A stretch of DNA of 64,000 bases from Amphibalanus amphitrite (Eukaryota; Arthropoda; Thecostraca; Balanomorpha; Balanidae), in contig NW_024883388.1 of assembly GCF_019059575.1 (NCBI RefSeq), positions 30,926 through 94,925 of the forward strand. Direction: 5' to 3'. A model generated the notes under the pieces. It was not told where the DNA came from and ran no database searches. It worked only from the letters and a program-made list of their open reading frames with translations. The translations under genes and the position numbers were made by a program. Below are positions 13,224 through 25,030 of the stretch, one piece after another (positions within the stretch are counted from its first letter, which is position 1; every line of letters begins with the position of its first letter).

Positions 13224-13544
13224 TTTGTTTGTTTGTTTGTTTTGTTGGGTTAGGCCCTTTCGGTCGACAAGACCATTGCAGAGCCGGAAGGATGATAGGA
13301 ATTAGGGGGAGACATTGGTCTGGGCAGGCATCCTAGTGAGTCGCCGGGGCTGAGCCCGTCCAAAGACAGGCCACCCAGCCCCAAGGCACTCACTGCACCC
13401 GGCTACGGGGTGCGCTCCCTCGGGAGCAGCGGTGCCGCTCCAAGGGAGCAGCCCGCATGAGATGAAGTTGCCTGTCCAGCCCGGAAGGGGGTGGCGGTGT
13501 GGAGGAGAAGGATTTCAGTATCCTGAGGATAGAAGCACGGATAG
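13224..13544 (-). mobile_element. SINE-like insertion in the left arm only
   Basis: The right arm has uninterrupted GACTGCCGCCGCCGGCGATG, whereas the left arm carries 321 extra bases between two CCGCCG words, giving a short target duplication. On the minus strand the insert ends in (AAAC)n and contains the motif GACCGAAAGGGCCTAACCCA just before the tail. A diverged relative lies at about 14610-15053. The insert postdates formation of the two arms. Confidence 0.8.
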
Positions 13545-13563
13545 CCGCCGGCGATGCGCCGCA

Positions 13564-13600
13564 TTATATAGGGGGGCTGGGCGCCCGCCGACCAATCAGC
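13564..13600 (-). promoter_or_regulatory. TATA and CCAAT boxes in the left arm, pointing outward
   Basis: On the minus strand ATTGG (13592-13596) lies about 20 bases upstream of CTATATAA (13564-13571), inside a GC-rich stretch. It would direct transcription towards the left outer end. The same pair is in the right arm, also pointing outward. It may be left over from a gypsy LTR promoter, since the decayed integrase tail lies next to it. Confidence 0.45.
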
Positions 13601-13799
13601 GGCCGCCACGTCACCTACGTCACCAGCCGGCCGGGACTGCAGGTTGCAGCGCCGGCGCACGCTACCGGCGGCCGATACGAACGGCCGCCGCTCCCCAACA
13701 CCCCCCCCCCCCCCCTACACAAGAGAGGTGTACGACAGCTCACATTTTACAAGTATGTATACACTACCGCGCCCGCGATTCGCGCAGTTCATGGACCCC

Positions 13800-14247
13800 C
13801 GCCTGACACTGTACAGGGGCAGCCGCGCCGCATTCGGTACGACGCGGGCGGGCCAAGGGCGGTAGGAGGCGGCTCAGGTCCCGCGCCGCGATCTGGGTGA
13901 TGCCGCGCGCACCATGCGGCGGCCACCTCTCCCGGCAAACCGCACGTCTGTCCATCATACGCTTTCAGGTGGTCGTGGTGCCACATCTTGGTTTTACCGA
14001 CGCCGTCCCGCACTCGGTAGGTGTCCCCTCTTCCTTCTTTTCTTCCGTGGCCCCACGGGCCCTTGTGCCGCAGGCCGAACTTTGGCTGCCCTCCAGCTGC
14101 CGCTCGGAAGTCGCGCTCGTTACCGGCTACGCGCTCGAAGGGGCGTGTGGCCGGCTTGTTCTGCGCCGGGACCCTTGGAGGTGGGGTGGGCCTTTTCCGC
14201 CTCACCACTCGATCATTCTGACCTCCAGTCCAGAGTCCAAGGCCCTG
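13800..14247 (-). pseudogene. Decayed gypsy-type integrase C-terminal tail (left arm copy)
   Basis: The minus frame contains GDTYRVRDGVGKTKMWHHDH followed by LKAYDG, which fits the end of Ty3/gypsy pol polyproteins ('H.DRLKPY'-type ending after the integrase chromodomain-like region). Upstream parts are shifted between frames, so the gene is broken. An inverted, nearly identical copy is in the right arm. It is a fragment only and cannot make an integrase. Confidence 0.6.
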
Positions 14248-14310
14248 TCCCACTTTCCCAGCATCGAGGTGTTGCAAGGTGTCTGATAGCTGAGGTGCTG
14301 TCGGGCGTGA

Positions 14311-14529
14311 TTGTGCAGTGGGCTCTCTTCTTACGCCTTCTGCTTGCCGCTCCACTCCACCGAACTAGCGTCCCCTGCGTCGCCGTCGACACCTCGACGG
14401 CTGGTGGTGCGTGCTTCCGCGGGCGACCCGACCTCGCAGCGGCTCGCGCTCTCCGCCTCCGACCCGTTTGAGGTCACCGTGTCCTCGACGCAGCCGCAGA
14501 CGTCGGACCGACATCGGCCGCTGTTTTGA
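14311..14529 (+). other. Short open frame just inside the left arm, possible host-derived 3' exon
   Basis: An open frame ends TQPQTSDRHRPLF followed by a stop, and AATATAAAATGC / CATAAAG words lie downstream. The segment is GC-rich and Ser/Thr/Arg-rich. It lies immediately inside the inner boundary of the left arm, as the Nup96-like exon does at the right arm. I recognise no domain. It could be captured coding sequence or chance. Confidence 0.2.
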
Positions 14530-14609
14530 CCGTTAAAATAATATAAAATGCATGTTTCATAAAGAGCTTCTGTATTCAAAATATCATCAGGGAAGTCAAA
14601 TCTTCCTCC

Positions 14610-15053
14610 ACGCCGCAACCCCCTGGTCCGGACTGGACGGGAAACTTTATCTCATTTGGGATTGCCCGTAAGCCGAGCTCGCCCGTAGCCGGGTGCGGTG
14701 AGTGCTTGGTGGCTGATCGGCCTATCCTTTGGTCAGGCTCAGCCCCAGCAACTCATGCAGGGCCAGGCCCAGTTCATATAGAAAGGCCAGTCGGCAAGTG
14801 TCACTTTGCCAAAAGTGCCACTTATCAAAGGGACACTTTTGGAAACGTTGGTACAGGTGTGTAAGGGTGGCTATATGAATCCATTTGTGGGGTCGCCCTT
14901 TCCAATAAGTGTCACGTAACAGCGATGGAGCTCTATAGGTATGAACTGGACCCAGGGCGCTCGCCAAGACCAATGTCTCCATCCTATCATCCTTCCGGCT
15001 CTGAAATGGTCTTGTCAGACCGAAAGGGCATCACCCAACAAAACAAACTAAAT
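14610..15053 (+). mobile_element. SINE-like element, relative of 13224-13544, with nested MITE
   Basis: Shares with the 13224-13544 insert the words CCGTAGCCGGGTGC, ATCCTTCCGGCTCTG and GGTCTTGTC..GACCGAAAGGGC, and ends CCCAACAAAACAAACT. It is split by a 179-bp element at 14770-14948. Confidence 0.65.
14770..14948. mobile_element. Small MITE (CAGTTCATA ends) nested in a SINE
   Basis: Begins CAGTTCATATAG and ends CTATAGGTATGAACTG, imperfect inverted ends with a small indel. No target duplication is certain. Internal GTGTCACTTTGCCAAAAGTG-type palindromic words recur. Confidence 0.5.
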
Positions 15054-15061
15054 TCGCTATC

Positions 15062-15135
15062 TGGCTGCGTAGTGTAGTGGCTAGCGCACTAGCCTCCCGA
15101 TCAAATCACACGGGGTTCGAATCCCGTCGCCGGCT
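15062..15135 (+). repeat. tRNA-derived sequence (SINE head or tRNA relic)
   Basis: It has an A-box-like TAGTGTAGTGGCTAGCGCAC and a perfect B box GGTTCGAATCCCG at the correct spacing. The acceptor stem does not pair cleanly and no CCA-proximal structure is seen, so I do not call a functional tRNA. A second B-box-bearing fragment follows at about 15187-15210, a partial direct duplicate. Confidence 0.6.
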
Positions 15136-15227
15136 GATGCTTTTGGCGCGTTGTCCCAGTAAACATGCCGACGTCGGCGACTTGGGGGCTCGAATCCCGC
15201 CGCCGGTTGATATTTTTGGCACGTTGT

Positions 15228-15467
15228 CCCAGTAAACATGCCGACGTCGGCCCCGTCGGTCCAACGACAAACGATCTCGTCAACCTCGGCAAACGACCTC
15301 GGCCCTACGTCGGCTCGACGTCGGCTGGACTTCGGCTGGACGTCACGTCGGTACATGCGGGCGTACCCGACGTCCAGCCGATGTCGGGCCGAGGTTGAAC
15401 CGACTTTGGGCCGACGTCGGGCCGAGCCTCGGCCCGACGTCGGGCCGACGTCGGCATGTTTACTGGG
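15228..15467. mobile_element. MITE rich in GACGTCGG words
   Basis: Starts CCCAGTAAACATGCCGACGT and ends with its inverse. The interior is almost entirely repeats of GACGTCGG / CCGACGTC, so it can fold at many registers. A second start of the same type lies at about 15154. Related blocks sit within both giant-element arms. Confidence 0.8.
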
Positions 15468-15825
15468 TATCTATTATCTGAGCTCAAAATGACTGAACTG
15501 AATTTACTCAAAGGGCCAATTTATTACCGTTGTCACATGGGAATCTCCGCTTTGTTACAGGAGTGCGAGGCTCGACGGGCGACTCAACCCCCACGGCCCT
15601 GACTCAACCGCTCAAGATGTGAAGATGGCGGAGACTGAGCGGCGGCCGAGGTTGTGTGACGTGATGTGTGAAGTGTAGCTGACTCGAAAAAAAAAGTGAA
15701 GAGCTGTGCATATATCATAGAAATACATTTTCCCCCGAATATCGACTGTGACGGTGACGCTGAAATATTTTAGGAAATTACGGGATACGGTATTTCGTAC
15801 ATGTAACACGTATATAGGTCTGTCC

Positions 15826-15960
15826 ACAACAACATCGAGACAATGTTGAATCAACCAAGAATCAGCATCGAGACAATGTTGTATCAACATCGAGACAATG
15901 TTGAATCAACCAAAAATCAACATCGAGACAATGTTGTATCAACATCGAAACAATGTTGTA
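15826..15960. repeat. Tandem repeat with ACATCGAGACAATGTTG units
   Basis: Five units around the palindromic core CATCGAGACAATGTTG, alternating TATCA and AATCAACCAA(A)AATCA spacers, giving a higher-order repeat of two unit types. Confidence 0.85.
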
Positions 15961-16663
15961 GGTAGGGGAGAGTGGGGCTATGCGTTACACTTTTTGGTCT
16001 TCTTCACTTAGTGGCCAGGCTATTCAATGAAATTGCACCAAATTTGGTCACATGCTAGCTGAATCAATTTGGAAAGCACATCCAAACTTTCACTTCTTTA
16101 CGACTATTCACTTTTATGTGAAATTCAGAAAACCAAAGCAAGATTTTTGGGGTAAGTTGAAAAATTGTGGGGCAGCTTGATACACGATATGGGGTAACAT
16201 GTTACACTTCTTTTTTCGTAGTTTCTTCATCATTATAACTGTCATTGGCCGTCCTATCGGAACCGATCGTAAGCCTCCCTAATGGATAATACTAAACATG
16301 CTTTCCTTTCTCATTGAAAGGCAAGAACAATAAAGCATAAACCATTAGGGGAAGTTGGGGCAATGCCGGAGTTGGGGCAAAGCCGAAATTCGAGATATTT
16401 CGAAAACCGTAAGACATGGATGCCACCTGTCAGTGATGTTCTGAAGCTTAAGTGACTACAATTATCGCATGTTTGTTACGAGTCGTCATTCGGAATACTT
16501 CGGCTGTGAGGGCGCCAAGAGCGTTTTCAAGGTATGCGTTCCTTGTACTACATGCGCCTTTGAAGCTGCATTTCTTATTCATTATGCTACCGTTTGTCTG
16601 GCCAATTCGGTCAAGTAATCTTCAGCATGTCTTTGCATAAGTGTGCTGCCTATTTGAAATTTA

Positions 16664-17685
16664 GGGGAGAGCGGGGCCAGTTGAAACACGGGGTCAGATG
16701 AAACATGGCTTTATTTTCAACAGTATGCAACATATGGCGTTGCCGACACCACTGCGCATCCGCGCTCGACCACTTCCTTTGTCAACGGCGTTTGGGCGGC
16801 AAACGGACGGTAATTTTGATTTGACACTTGTTTTTGTGTTTTTAAGGGGCGTTTGGGAGAAATCGTTTTTATGAATATTTTGTGATATCCCATATACCTT
16901 TGTTTGCTGAAAGAAGAACTCCTGGCTCCGGAATAACACCTTATTTGGCCCTTCATTCAGCATGATGCCGTCCCTCCAGCTCGTTTGACATGTGCTTTAC
17001 GGCGCGTGCGAGATGGCGGGAGCGGATGGGGTCAATTGAAACGCTTCTCTGAGGGTCAGTTGAAACAGGGCCACAGGCCGTTTCAATGGACCCCGGTGAC
17101 CTTTGCAATGGTTATTGTTCAGGGGCTGTAAACATTAAAGGAAATAGTCCACCTTTGAAATGAGCTTTTAAACTGAAATAGTAGTTTAATAGAGCTCAAT
17201 TTTTGACCCCTTTTTCTCCAGCCTTTTGCTTGAAAGCACACTATAGCCTGAGATATTTCTCATTTTCCTCATCCGCCCATTTTACCATAGTTTATGTGCT
17301 TTATGTCACCTATTATGAGGAACTTTGTACTTTTAGCTTTCCAACGACCTATTGAATGTAGCATTTGGAAAAGTAAACCGGACAAAATATCTCCTTAAGA
17401 AAGTGGCCTTAAAGAGGAAAACATCCCATTGTTAAGGATAGGTGCAATTGACCCCATGGGCTGGTTCAATTGACCCTCGCATCGGGGTCATTTGAAACGG
17501 GCGTAGAGCTGTTTTATAAGCATGCGTTTGGCAGCAAAATATGTTTGAAACATAATTTTACATATCTTAAAATAAAGCCAAAAGATCATATTTTTTCATG
17601 GCATTGTGCATTTTTCGATATGACAACTAGATCTCGCTGTGCATGTCAATATATAAAAAGTGGTTCAACTGGCCCCGCTCTCCCC
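16664..17685. mobile_element. TA-flanked TIR element with GGGGAGAG ends
   Basis: Begins GGGGAGAGCGGGGCCAGTTG and ends with the inverse; TA lies on both sides. The 24-base ends, counting the TA, match perfectly. The interior repeats words such as GGGTCAGTTGAAAC. No transposase frame. A similar single end (GGGGAGAGTGGGGC) is at about 15965. A Tc1/mariner-type origin is inferred from the TA duplication. Confidence 0.75.
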
Positions 17686-17772
17686 TATACGGCACGTTGA
17701 AAAGTTATGGGCCTGCAAATGAAAGTATGGCTGGCTGGGGTAATGCCGAAAACGTGCAATTACGCACGTTAA

Positions 17773-18660
17773 CCCTCGCATGTGTAGGGGGGGTCGGATG
17801 GACCCCCCATGGTTTTTCGCGAATAACTCGCGTAATAAGCGGCCGATCGCGACGAAACTTTCAGTACCCTCACATTGATCAATTTTACACCTCCCCTCAA
17901 ATTTTCATGACCCTGACCTTAATGACCTTTGACCTGTGACCTACTTTTCGAGACCATGTTTGGCCGGAATCGCGATTCGGCGTATGTCGGCTCGCATTAG
18001 CCGCGCGTTTGCAGTCTTATCGTGGTTTTAGGCGTTCAAACATGGGACATGATGTTGCTCCCATGCATTAGGGTGGGTGTCAATGTCACCGGAAGGTCAG
18101 GTCAGGTCATTGACCTTTTGTGACCTCGGGTGACCTCGGTTCACTTTTTCGAGCTGTACATGTTTCTAGGCTAGTTTTTGGAGCTGAATTCGAATTTAGC
18201 AACCATTTGAACATTTACTAAGTAGTTTTGGTGACTTCGTAACATGTTACGAAGCTGTCAGAGGCGGTTGACACGTACTACGAATACCCGTCACGACGCT
18301 TCTGGTTGACCTGACCTGACCTGACCCGACCTGGTCTAAATGCTTAAAGACATCATCTGTGATCAAAACTAACACGATATTCGTGATCAGCACCCCGAAA
18401 AACCCCTCAGCAGCCACACTTTACGACTTTCTAACAGGTCCCGATTTTCCCGACTTTGGGTCATTGACCTGACCTGGAAGGTCAACCAATGACCTAGGAC
18501 CTTAAAATTGGGTATCATCGGCTTCCTCTCGTCACGGGCAACACGCTCGTTTTTTCCGCGAAGCTCTAGCTCGATCAGGGGCCTAACGGCAAGAGGGGGT
18601 CCAACCGACCCCCCCCCCCCTACACATTAGAAGCTGGCAAACGCCGCACACATGCGAGGG
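17773..18660. mobile_element. piggyBac-like MITE 1 (TTAA flanked)
   Basis: Ends are CCCTCGCATGTG and its inverse, flanked by TTAA at 17769-17772 and 18661-18664. Just inside each end is a G-run/C-run hairpin. The centre contains TGACCT/AGGTCA words in clusters. TTAA duplication plus CCC-starting ends is the piggyBac signature. There is no coding frame. Confidence 0.85.
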
Positions 18661-19002
18661 TTAAAGCACGCTACGTGGACTTTACTGCCGTAGAATAGCA
18701 ACGCAAATTTTTAGTCACACAAATTACACTTTCAACCGACACAACGGCCTGTTACCTATAAGGAATTATTTACCTGGCATTTTCTTATTATATCACACAA
18801 TTTTAACTTCCAGTGTGCACCAAGCGTCCTCAAGCTCTTAAAACGCGTGTCAGCTTTGATAAATTCTGGATAAAGTTTGAGATAAAGTGGCAAAACATCA
18901 ATGTCGGCATTTCCCGTAGATCATTTCTCTCATTTTCGGCTTTCCCCGCAGTCCGGGGCAACGCCGAAAAAGTCACTTCTTTGATATTTTTAGTTTGTGC
19001 GC

Positions 19003-19507
19003 TTAAAGGGACTATCCCACCTTTAACATGGGGTTTGAGTTGAGATAGCCAAGTTTGCGGCGAGGTTCAGAAACCACTATCTATCTAGGTTGCAACCCCC
19101 GCGGCCTCTTGGTGTTGAAGAAATTCGTTCCCTTCATTTGAAAATGGGCCTTGTACAAGGCCCTATCTTCAACATGGAGCGACCGTTAGTGTGACGTCAC
19201 CTTGTTTAGTCATTCTGATTTAAATGGGTTTGTTCGTTGAAAAATCGCTTAAAACTTGGTCTGAACTTAGTTTTGGTGCCTACAGAGTAAAAAGAATCAG
19301 CTTTATGACAGTAATGTGGCCTGGGGAAGGAGGTAATTTTGGGCTGTGACGTCACATATTTGAAAGTTTGTGTTTGGAATATGGGAAGCCTAAGATGTTT
19401 AATGAAAAATAAATGCCAGAATCGTGTTCCTGGTCATCCAATCTATAAAGTCGGGCACAATTTAACTGGCTTTAACAACATTTTAGAAGGTGGGATAGTC
19501 CCTTTAA
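19003..19507. mobile_element. TTAA-flanked MITE with AAGGGACTATCCCACCTT ends
   Basis: Perfect 21-base inverted ends including the TTAA words (19003-19023 and 19487-19507). A second related end starts at once at 19504, so two elements abut. Relatives with similar ends are seen near 21960 and 48490. TTAA would fit Kolobok or piggyBac; the ends differ from those of the CCCTCGC family. Confidence 0.8.
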
Positions 19508-19544
19508 AGGGACAATCCCATCCAGAGTTCATAGTAGAGTTCAT

Positions 19545-19890
19545 TCAGAGTAGAGTTCATCCAGATCTAACGTCCGTGGAAGAATCCAAGCTCGTGGCTC
19601 TTTACCTTCATGGTTAATATCTGGTTTAAATGACGGGGAACCGCATAACGTCGCGAAAAAAACGAATTTCACAGTATGTGCAAAATGTAGAGCTCATCCA
19701 GCTCTAACGTCCGTGGAGGAATCCAAGCTCGTGGCTCTTTACTTTCATGGTTAATATCTGGTTTAAATGACGGGGAACCGCATAACGTCGCGAAAATAAA
19801 AACCCACGAATTCCAAAGTATGTGCAAAATGTAGAGCTCATCCAGATGTACCGTCCCTAGTGGATTCCAACCTCGTCGCTCTTTCACTTC
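19545..19890. repeat. Tandem repeat, about 140-bp unit, 3 copies
   Basis: GTAGAG(T/C)TCATCCAG starts units at about 19551, 19687 and 19831. Shared words are CTAACGTCCGTGGA, AAGCTCGTGGCTCTTTAC and GGGGAACCGCATAACGTCGC. Confidence 0.85.
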
Positions 19891-21058
19891 ATGGTTAAAA
19901 TTCTGTTCAACTAGTTAAAAATGTTTACATATGAAAACTATTATTTGAAATGCTTAGCAGTGGGTAGGGAATCGAGACGGGATGCCTCTTTTTGCGCGTA
20001 TGCAGAAGGGTATTTTCCGCACTCCGCAGCGTTCAAACTTCAAGACCGTCTTTCCGGTCCGTCAGTGTCACCACGTCAGGATGAATTGGAACCGAGTCAT
20101 CTCAGATTCGGCGGAGTCGATTGGTGACACCAGTCGCGTCTCCCTTGCAACATGAGCAGTGCCGATGCAATACCAGAAGTTGAGCTCTGCCATGCGCGTG
20201 CACTGCTCGTTGCAAGGGCCTGGCCGTTGTTGGCTGCTGCAGGTCTTTTGACGCTGATCGCTTCACTGGGTTGGAGTGCGCTATTTTGCTGTTGTAACCT
20301 GTTTGTTAAGCGTTCGAATATGGATCGATTCAGTGCATTCATACCACTTACAAAAAAGTGTTTCAATCAAGAATCATGGACGAAGTGATTTTTACTAAGG
20401 TAAGTGAAACACAAAGCTAATAGGCCTACCGTGATTCTTTTTTAGGGAGGGGGAGGGTAAAGCAATAAAAAGCATCCTATGGGAACCCGATAGGTACGGT
20501 GTTTATGTCCAGGTTAATGGGATACATTTACGTTTATGTGTTTTACGTTTTTTTTACTATGCTTGGGAGTTTTAGGTTCCAGTGACCTGAGGTCAGGTCA
20601 CAAGGTCACAAAAACCAGTACATTGTCAAAATTGCACTAAAAATGCACTATTTTTGTAATAAAAACTAGAGTTGTTCATCGATTTGATTCAAACTTGCAG
20701 GCTATGCTAAGGTCACCTAGTGCCATCTTATGCACCCCAGTTTTTCAAATTAGGTTGACCTGAAGTCATCTAGAGGTCATGACAAGTTCTAAGGAAATTT
20801 GCCCGAATCTGTAAAGATAAGAGATGTGTGCCCTATTTTAAAGTTTTTGTGTTATCCCTCCTTGGTGTTCACAAGGTGCAAGAACGCTAGGCTTGGGTCA
20901 ACTTAGGTCAACTAAGGTCAAACTACGTTTTTGCTAATAACTTGGCACACAATGAGGCTAGAGGTTCAACAATAGTGTCATTGTGTTTCTTGTGATCCGG
21001 CGGTTCAAATGATATGCAATATCGTGTCTTTTGAATAAGTTAAACTTAATTAATTACT
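19891..21058. other. Non-coding stretch with TGACCT-type words
   Basis: Short open frames at 19921-20388 show no recognised domain. From about 20580 the sequence contains repeated AGGTCA/TGACCT words outside any element whose ends I could delimit. Confidence 0.4.
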
Positions 21059-21062
21059 TTAA

Positions 21063-21955
21063 CCCTTGCCCGCATTGGTATTTTTCCAGCCGCGAACGAA
21101 TAAGGGGGATGGGGGTCCATTGGAACCCCCTGCCGTTTGGCCCCTAATCGAGCAAGAGCTTCGCGAAAAAAAACGAGCGTGTTGCCCGTGACGAGAGCAA
21201 GCCGATGATACCTAACTTTAAGGTCCTAGGTAATTGGTTAACCTTCCAGGTCATGTCAATGACCCAAAAGTCGGGAATATTGGGATCAGTTAGAACGTCG
21301 TAAGGTGTGGCTTCTATGGGGGTTTTCGGGGTTCTCATCACGAATATTATGTTAGTTTTGATCACAGATGATGTCTTCATGCATTAGGCCTGGTCGGGTC
21401 AGGTGAGGTCAGGTCAACTATTAGGGGTCCTGCCGGGTATTCGTAGTAGGTGTGAACTGTGAACCGCCTCTGACAGCTTCGTAACATGTTATGAAGGCAC
21501 CAAAAATACTTCGTAAATGTTCAAATGGTTGCCAAATTCGAATTCAGCTTTAAAAAAAGACTAGCGAAGAAACATGTAAAACTCGAAAAAGTGAACAGAG
21601 GTCATCAAAGGTCAATGACCTGACCTGACCTTCAGGTGACCTTGACACCCACCATAATGCATGGGACCAACTTCATATCACATGTTTGAACGCTTGAAAC
21701 CACGGAAAGACTGCAAACGCTCGGCTAATGCGAGCCGACATACGCCGAATCGCGATTTCGGCCAAACATGGTCTCGAAAAGTAGGTAACAGGTCAAAGGT
21801 CACTTGCGTCAGGGTCATGAAATTTTTAGGGTAGGTGTATAATTGATTAACGCGAGGGTACTAAAAGTTTGGTCGCGATCGGCCGCTTTTTACGCGTTAT
21901 TCGGGAAAAATCGGGGGGGGGGGTCTCTTCGACCCCCCCCCTATACGGGCGAGGG
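21063..21955. mobile_element. piggyBac-like MITE 2, inverted relative to MITE 1
   Basis: Starts CCCTTGCCCGC after TTAA and ends GGGCGAGGG before TTGA, a one-base decay of TTAA. It carries the same internal blocks as MITE 1 in reverse order, for example CGAACGTGTTGCCCGTGACGAG-like sequence near 21170-21200 and CATAATGCATGG near 21655. About 893 bp. Confidence 0.85.
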
Positions 21956-22132
21956 TTGAAGGGACCCTCCCACCTTAACATAAGATTTGAGTTGAGATTG
22001 CCATATTGTGGTCCGTGGCTCACAATCACCGGTTTTGACACTCGTAACCTCGAAAAATACCTTAAATCGAAAATATTTAATTTCAAAATTTGCAGGGTGT
22101 GACTAGCTTGGTTCCTATCTCTTAGCCATTAA

Positions 22133-23163
22133 CCCTCGCCGGACCTATTGGTTTTCTACATACGTGCCGGCCGAGGGGGGGGGGGGGCGGGTACGACCCC
22201 CCCCCTCGCCGTTTCGCCCCTGGTGGAGCTAGCGCGTCGCGGAAAAAACGAGCGTGTGCGCCGTTACGAGACGCAGAGATTGGTACCCGATTTTAAGGTC
22301 CTAGGTCAACCGGTGACCTCTGAGGTCAGGTCAAGTGCCCCAGGGTACGGTTCAGTTTTTGGTGAATAACTTCGCAAAAAACGGCCGCAGAGCCGCGATT
22401 TTGGCAGCATCGTGTTCGCCTCGCTCAGGCGCGTCGAATGATATACTTTTTGTCCGGGTCAGGTCAACTTGGGGTGTTGACCTCAGGTCAAGGTCAGGTC
22501 AGCACCCCCAGGTCACGAAGTTGGTCGAAAGAGGTCATGTCGCATATCATTCGATTCGGCAGGTCTTCCTGAGTCCATTGGTGGCTTTCTCGACTCGCTA
22601 GCTCAATTTGATCAAGAGTTATTGACGAAAAACTAATATGACCTTGATGACGTCATAAATGACGTCACGCAAGGTCAACATTGCAAAAGTGACGCATCTA
22701 ACCTTGCAAGGAGTGCATCAAATCACGATTCTGTGTCCTTGAGATAGTTGGAGATCGTTCCCGGCGCCAGAATAGCAGTTTTCATTTTTCCCCATTGACT
22801 TATAATGGTGAGGTCACGAAAATGACCTGACCTCATATGACCTTTAGGAAAAATCCGAGATATACAAGTTGTGAGACTCATAATGGATACTAGATCCTGC
22901 AAGTTTCATTTCCCTGTGACATCTCCTCTGGCAGTGAGGGCGTTGCGAAGTTGCGACATCTGAAGACCGTGCAGAGGTTCACTTATGACGTCATAGGTCA
23001 GTGACCTGACCTGACCCAAAAATGCGGTTGGTGTCAAAAGATGCGGCTTGGATCAAAGGTCAGGTATGCCAAGTTTCAGCTCTCTATCGCCAGCGTGTTC
23101 GGAGCTATCGCGAAAAAACCCTATGGGGGGGGCGGCACCCGCCCCCCCCTCGGCCGGCGAGGG
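22133..23163. mobile_element. piggyBac-like MITE 3
   Basis: CCCTCGCCGG and CCGGCGAGGG ends with TTAA on both sides (22129-22132, 23164-23167). G-run/C-run hairpins lie at about 22173-22210 and 23124-23150. Contains dense AGGTCAGGTCA stretches (22450-22510) and TGACGTCA words near 22650-22670 and 22985. Confidence 0.85.
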
Positions 23164-25030
23164 TTAACGGACTCCGATGACGTCATCAGCCCATTGGACG
23201 TGCCTTATGCTTTCGAGCGGGGGGGGGGGGACGTGCCTTATGCTTCCGACGGGGGGCGGATATCCGCCCCCCCCCCCCTGAGGTTTTTCGCGAATAGCGG
23301 GAAAACCGCGGCGCGTAGCGCCACGAAATTTGGTACGACTATTCTCTTATCAATTTTACAATTTTACACATGGTGTGCAAGGTTGAACCTCCTAACTTTA
23401 AAGGTCAGGTCACCAGGTCACTTTGAATGACCCAACCTCAAGTCACTTTTTTGCAACTTTGTCACCGTGCCAGAGCTACAGTAGATGTCGGAGGCCTTTG
23501 AAAGTCGCAGGATGTTATTAAGTCATTAGTAGCTACAATTTGTTTATCTCGGAATTTTGATATCGATGACGCAAGGTCAGGTCAATTTCTCGACCTCCCC
23601 ATTATAAGTCAGTGGGGGAAAAATCAACTCCCTGTTTTTACCACTAAAACGGGTCGGAATGGTCCCATATACCATACATGACTTCATATACGATCAACCT
23701 TCACTACCTTGAGGTCTGTTTTGCTGTTGGGCAGCTGTTAGGTCATGTGACATCATCAAAGGTCACCAAAGGTTTTTTTGCCAATAACTCCGTACAGGAA
23801 CAAGATACAGCCGCGCGGATGGTCTCATTGTGCTCAGCTCGTCAAGACGCATCGATTGATATGCATGATGACCTCGAGGTCACGTGACCTGAGGTCAACC
23901 TTTGACCTTGACCTTTCGAGGTCAACATATATATCATTCGATGCGGATTGACGAGAGGATCACGATGATGCCCTTAGTTTGTTCCTATCTTGACTAATTC
24001 GAAAGTTATTCGAGAAAAACTCGCCATATCTAGCGCCGCCATTTTCACTTTTTGACCCCTGTGACGTCATCTTTGACCTGACCTGAAAATGACCTTTGTA
24101 AAAATTGTAGACCTTGTCCGTGCGTATCCGATGCCGTTTACCGCTTGTCGCTATCTTGCTTCGTTCTCGAGATCTCAGGGGGGGGGGGGCGGTCATCCGC
24201 CCCCTCCCCCCCGTCGGTACGAAGTTGGCGCAGACCCCCGTCGGAGCGCGTGTTAAACCAGATATTAACCAGGTGTGATTTTTGCTGATAGCCTCTAGAA
24301 AGGTCATCCGAGGTCATTTGAGGCTACAAACAGATTTTTGCCAATAACTCGCGATTGGAAAGAGATAGAACGCTGGGGATGGTCTCATTGTGTTTGTCTT
24401 GTTGAGACGCATCGACTGATGACCTTTGCAACATGACCTTTTCCGGTCAGGTCAAATGACCTTGACCTGAGGTCAAATTTTCAAGTTGACCTTTCAAGGT
24501 CAAATTATAGTTCATTTGACGCGTCTCGGCGAGAGAAACACGATTCTGGCAATAGAAATGTCGTGGCTTTTTGTAGTCGAAAATTATTGTCGAAAAACAC
24601 TTTTCGTAAAAACAGCTATTTTTTTAGTTTTTGCCCTCTGGAGGCTAAACCATTGACCTGAGGTCAATTTGATAATGACCTTATCAAAAGAAGAGTTCAA
24701 AAGCTATCGATTGCTTTTCCATTCGTTTTTCTAGCTACCATAGTTCCTGAGAGAACGGCATGTTTTCTGAAAAATATAATGACCATTGGCAAATTTTGAC
24801 CTTTGATGACCTCTGGTGACCCCAATATTGCTCTAAGATGAAAAATGACTGAAATACTTTCAAACGTACGCATTGAGAGCTATCGACTGCTTTTTACCGC
24901 GTCTTTCTAGCCCTCTTAGTTTTTTAATTAGAGGTGGGTGGTAACATATACCCCCCCCCCACCCCACCCCACCCCCCACCCACTAGGGCGAAGTTAGCTG
25001 AGACCGCCACTTGCACTGGGGCGCGGGTTA
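23164..25030. mobile_element. Overlapping piggyBac-like MITE remnants
   Basis: At least two further units share the TTAA/G-run design. One has hairpins at 23215-23280 and 24178-24215 and ends near TTAA at about 24250. Another ends GGGGCGCGGGTTAA at 25017-25030 after a C-rich run at 24950-24985. Their outer ends are decayed, so single boundaries are uncertain. AGGTCA clusters lie at 23400-23450, 23870-23930 and 24420-24510. Confidence 0.6.

Larger units (their letters stand above)
11694..14247 (+). repeat. Left arm (long terminal inverted repeat) of the giant element
   Basis: Homologous in inverted orientation to 38757-43487. The outer tip contains a perfect 7-bp stem ACTGCTG / CAGCAGT around a 9-base loop (11696-11718). 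The arm differs from its partner mainly by fewer satellite units and by a 321-bp SINE-like insertion at 13224-13544. Homology ends at 14247, where the left continues CTGTCCCAC and the right does not. Confidence 0.9.

Noticed and set aside
13432..13900. Pro/Arg-rich open frames of 124-133 codons
   Set aside because: They lie across the SINE insertion and a poly-C tract in the arm; frames are composition-driven.
15062..15135. Functional tRNA gene
   Set aside because: A and B boxes are present, but the acceptor stem pairs badly and a partial duplicate with another B box follows, so it is better read as SINE or relic.
20097..20388. Short overlapping frames on both strands
   Set aside because: One has a hydrophobic stretch, but there is no family resemblance and no splice sites around it.
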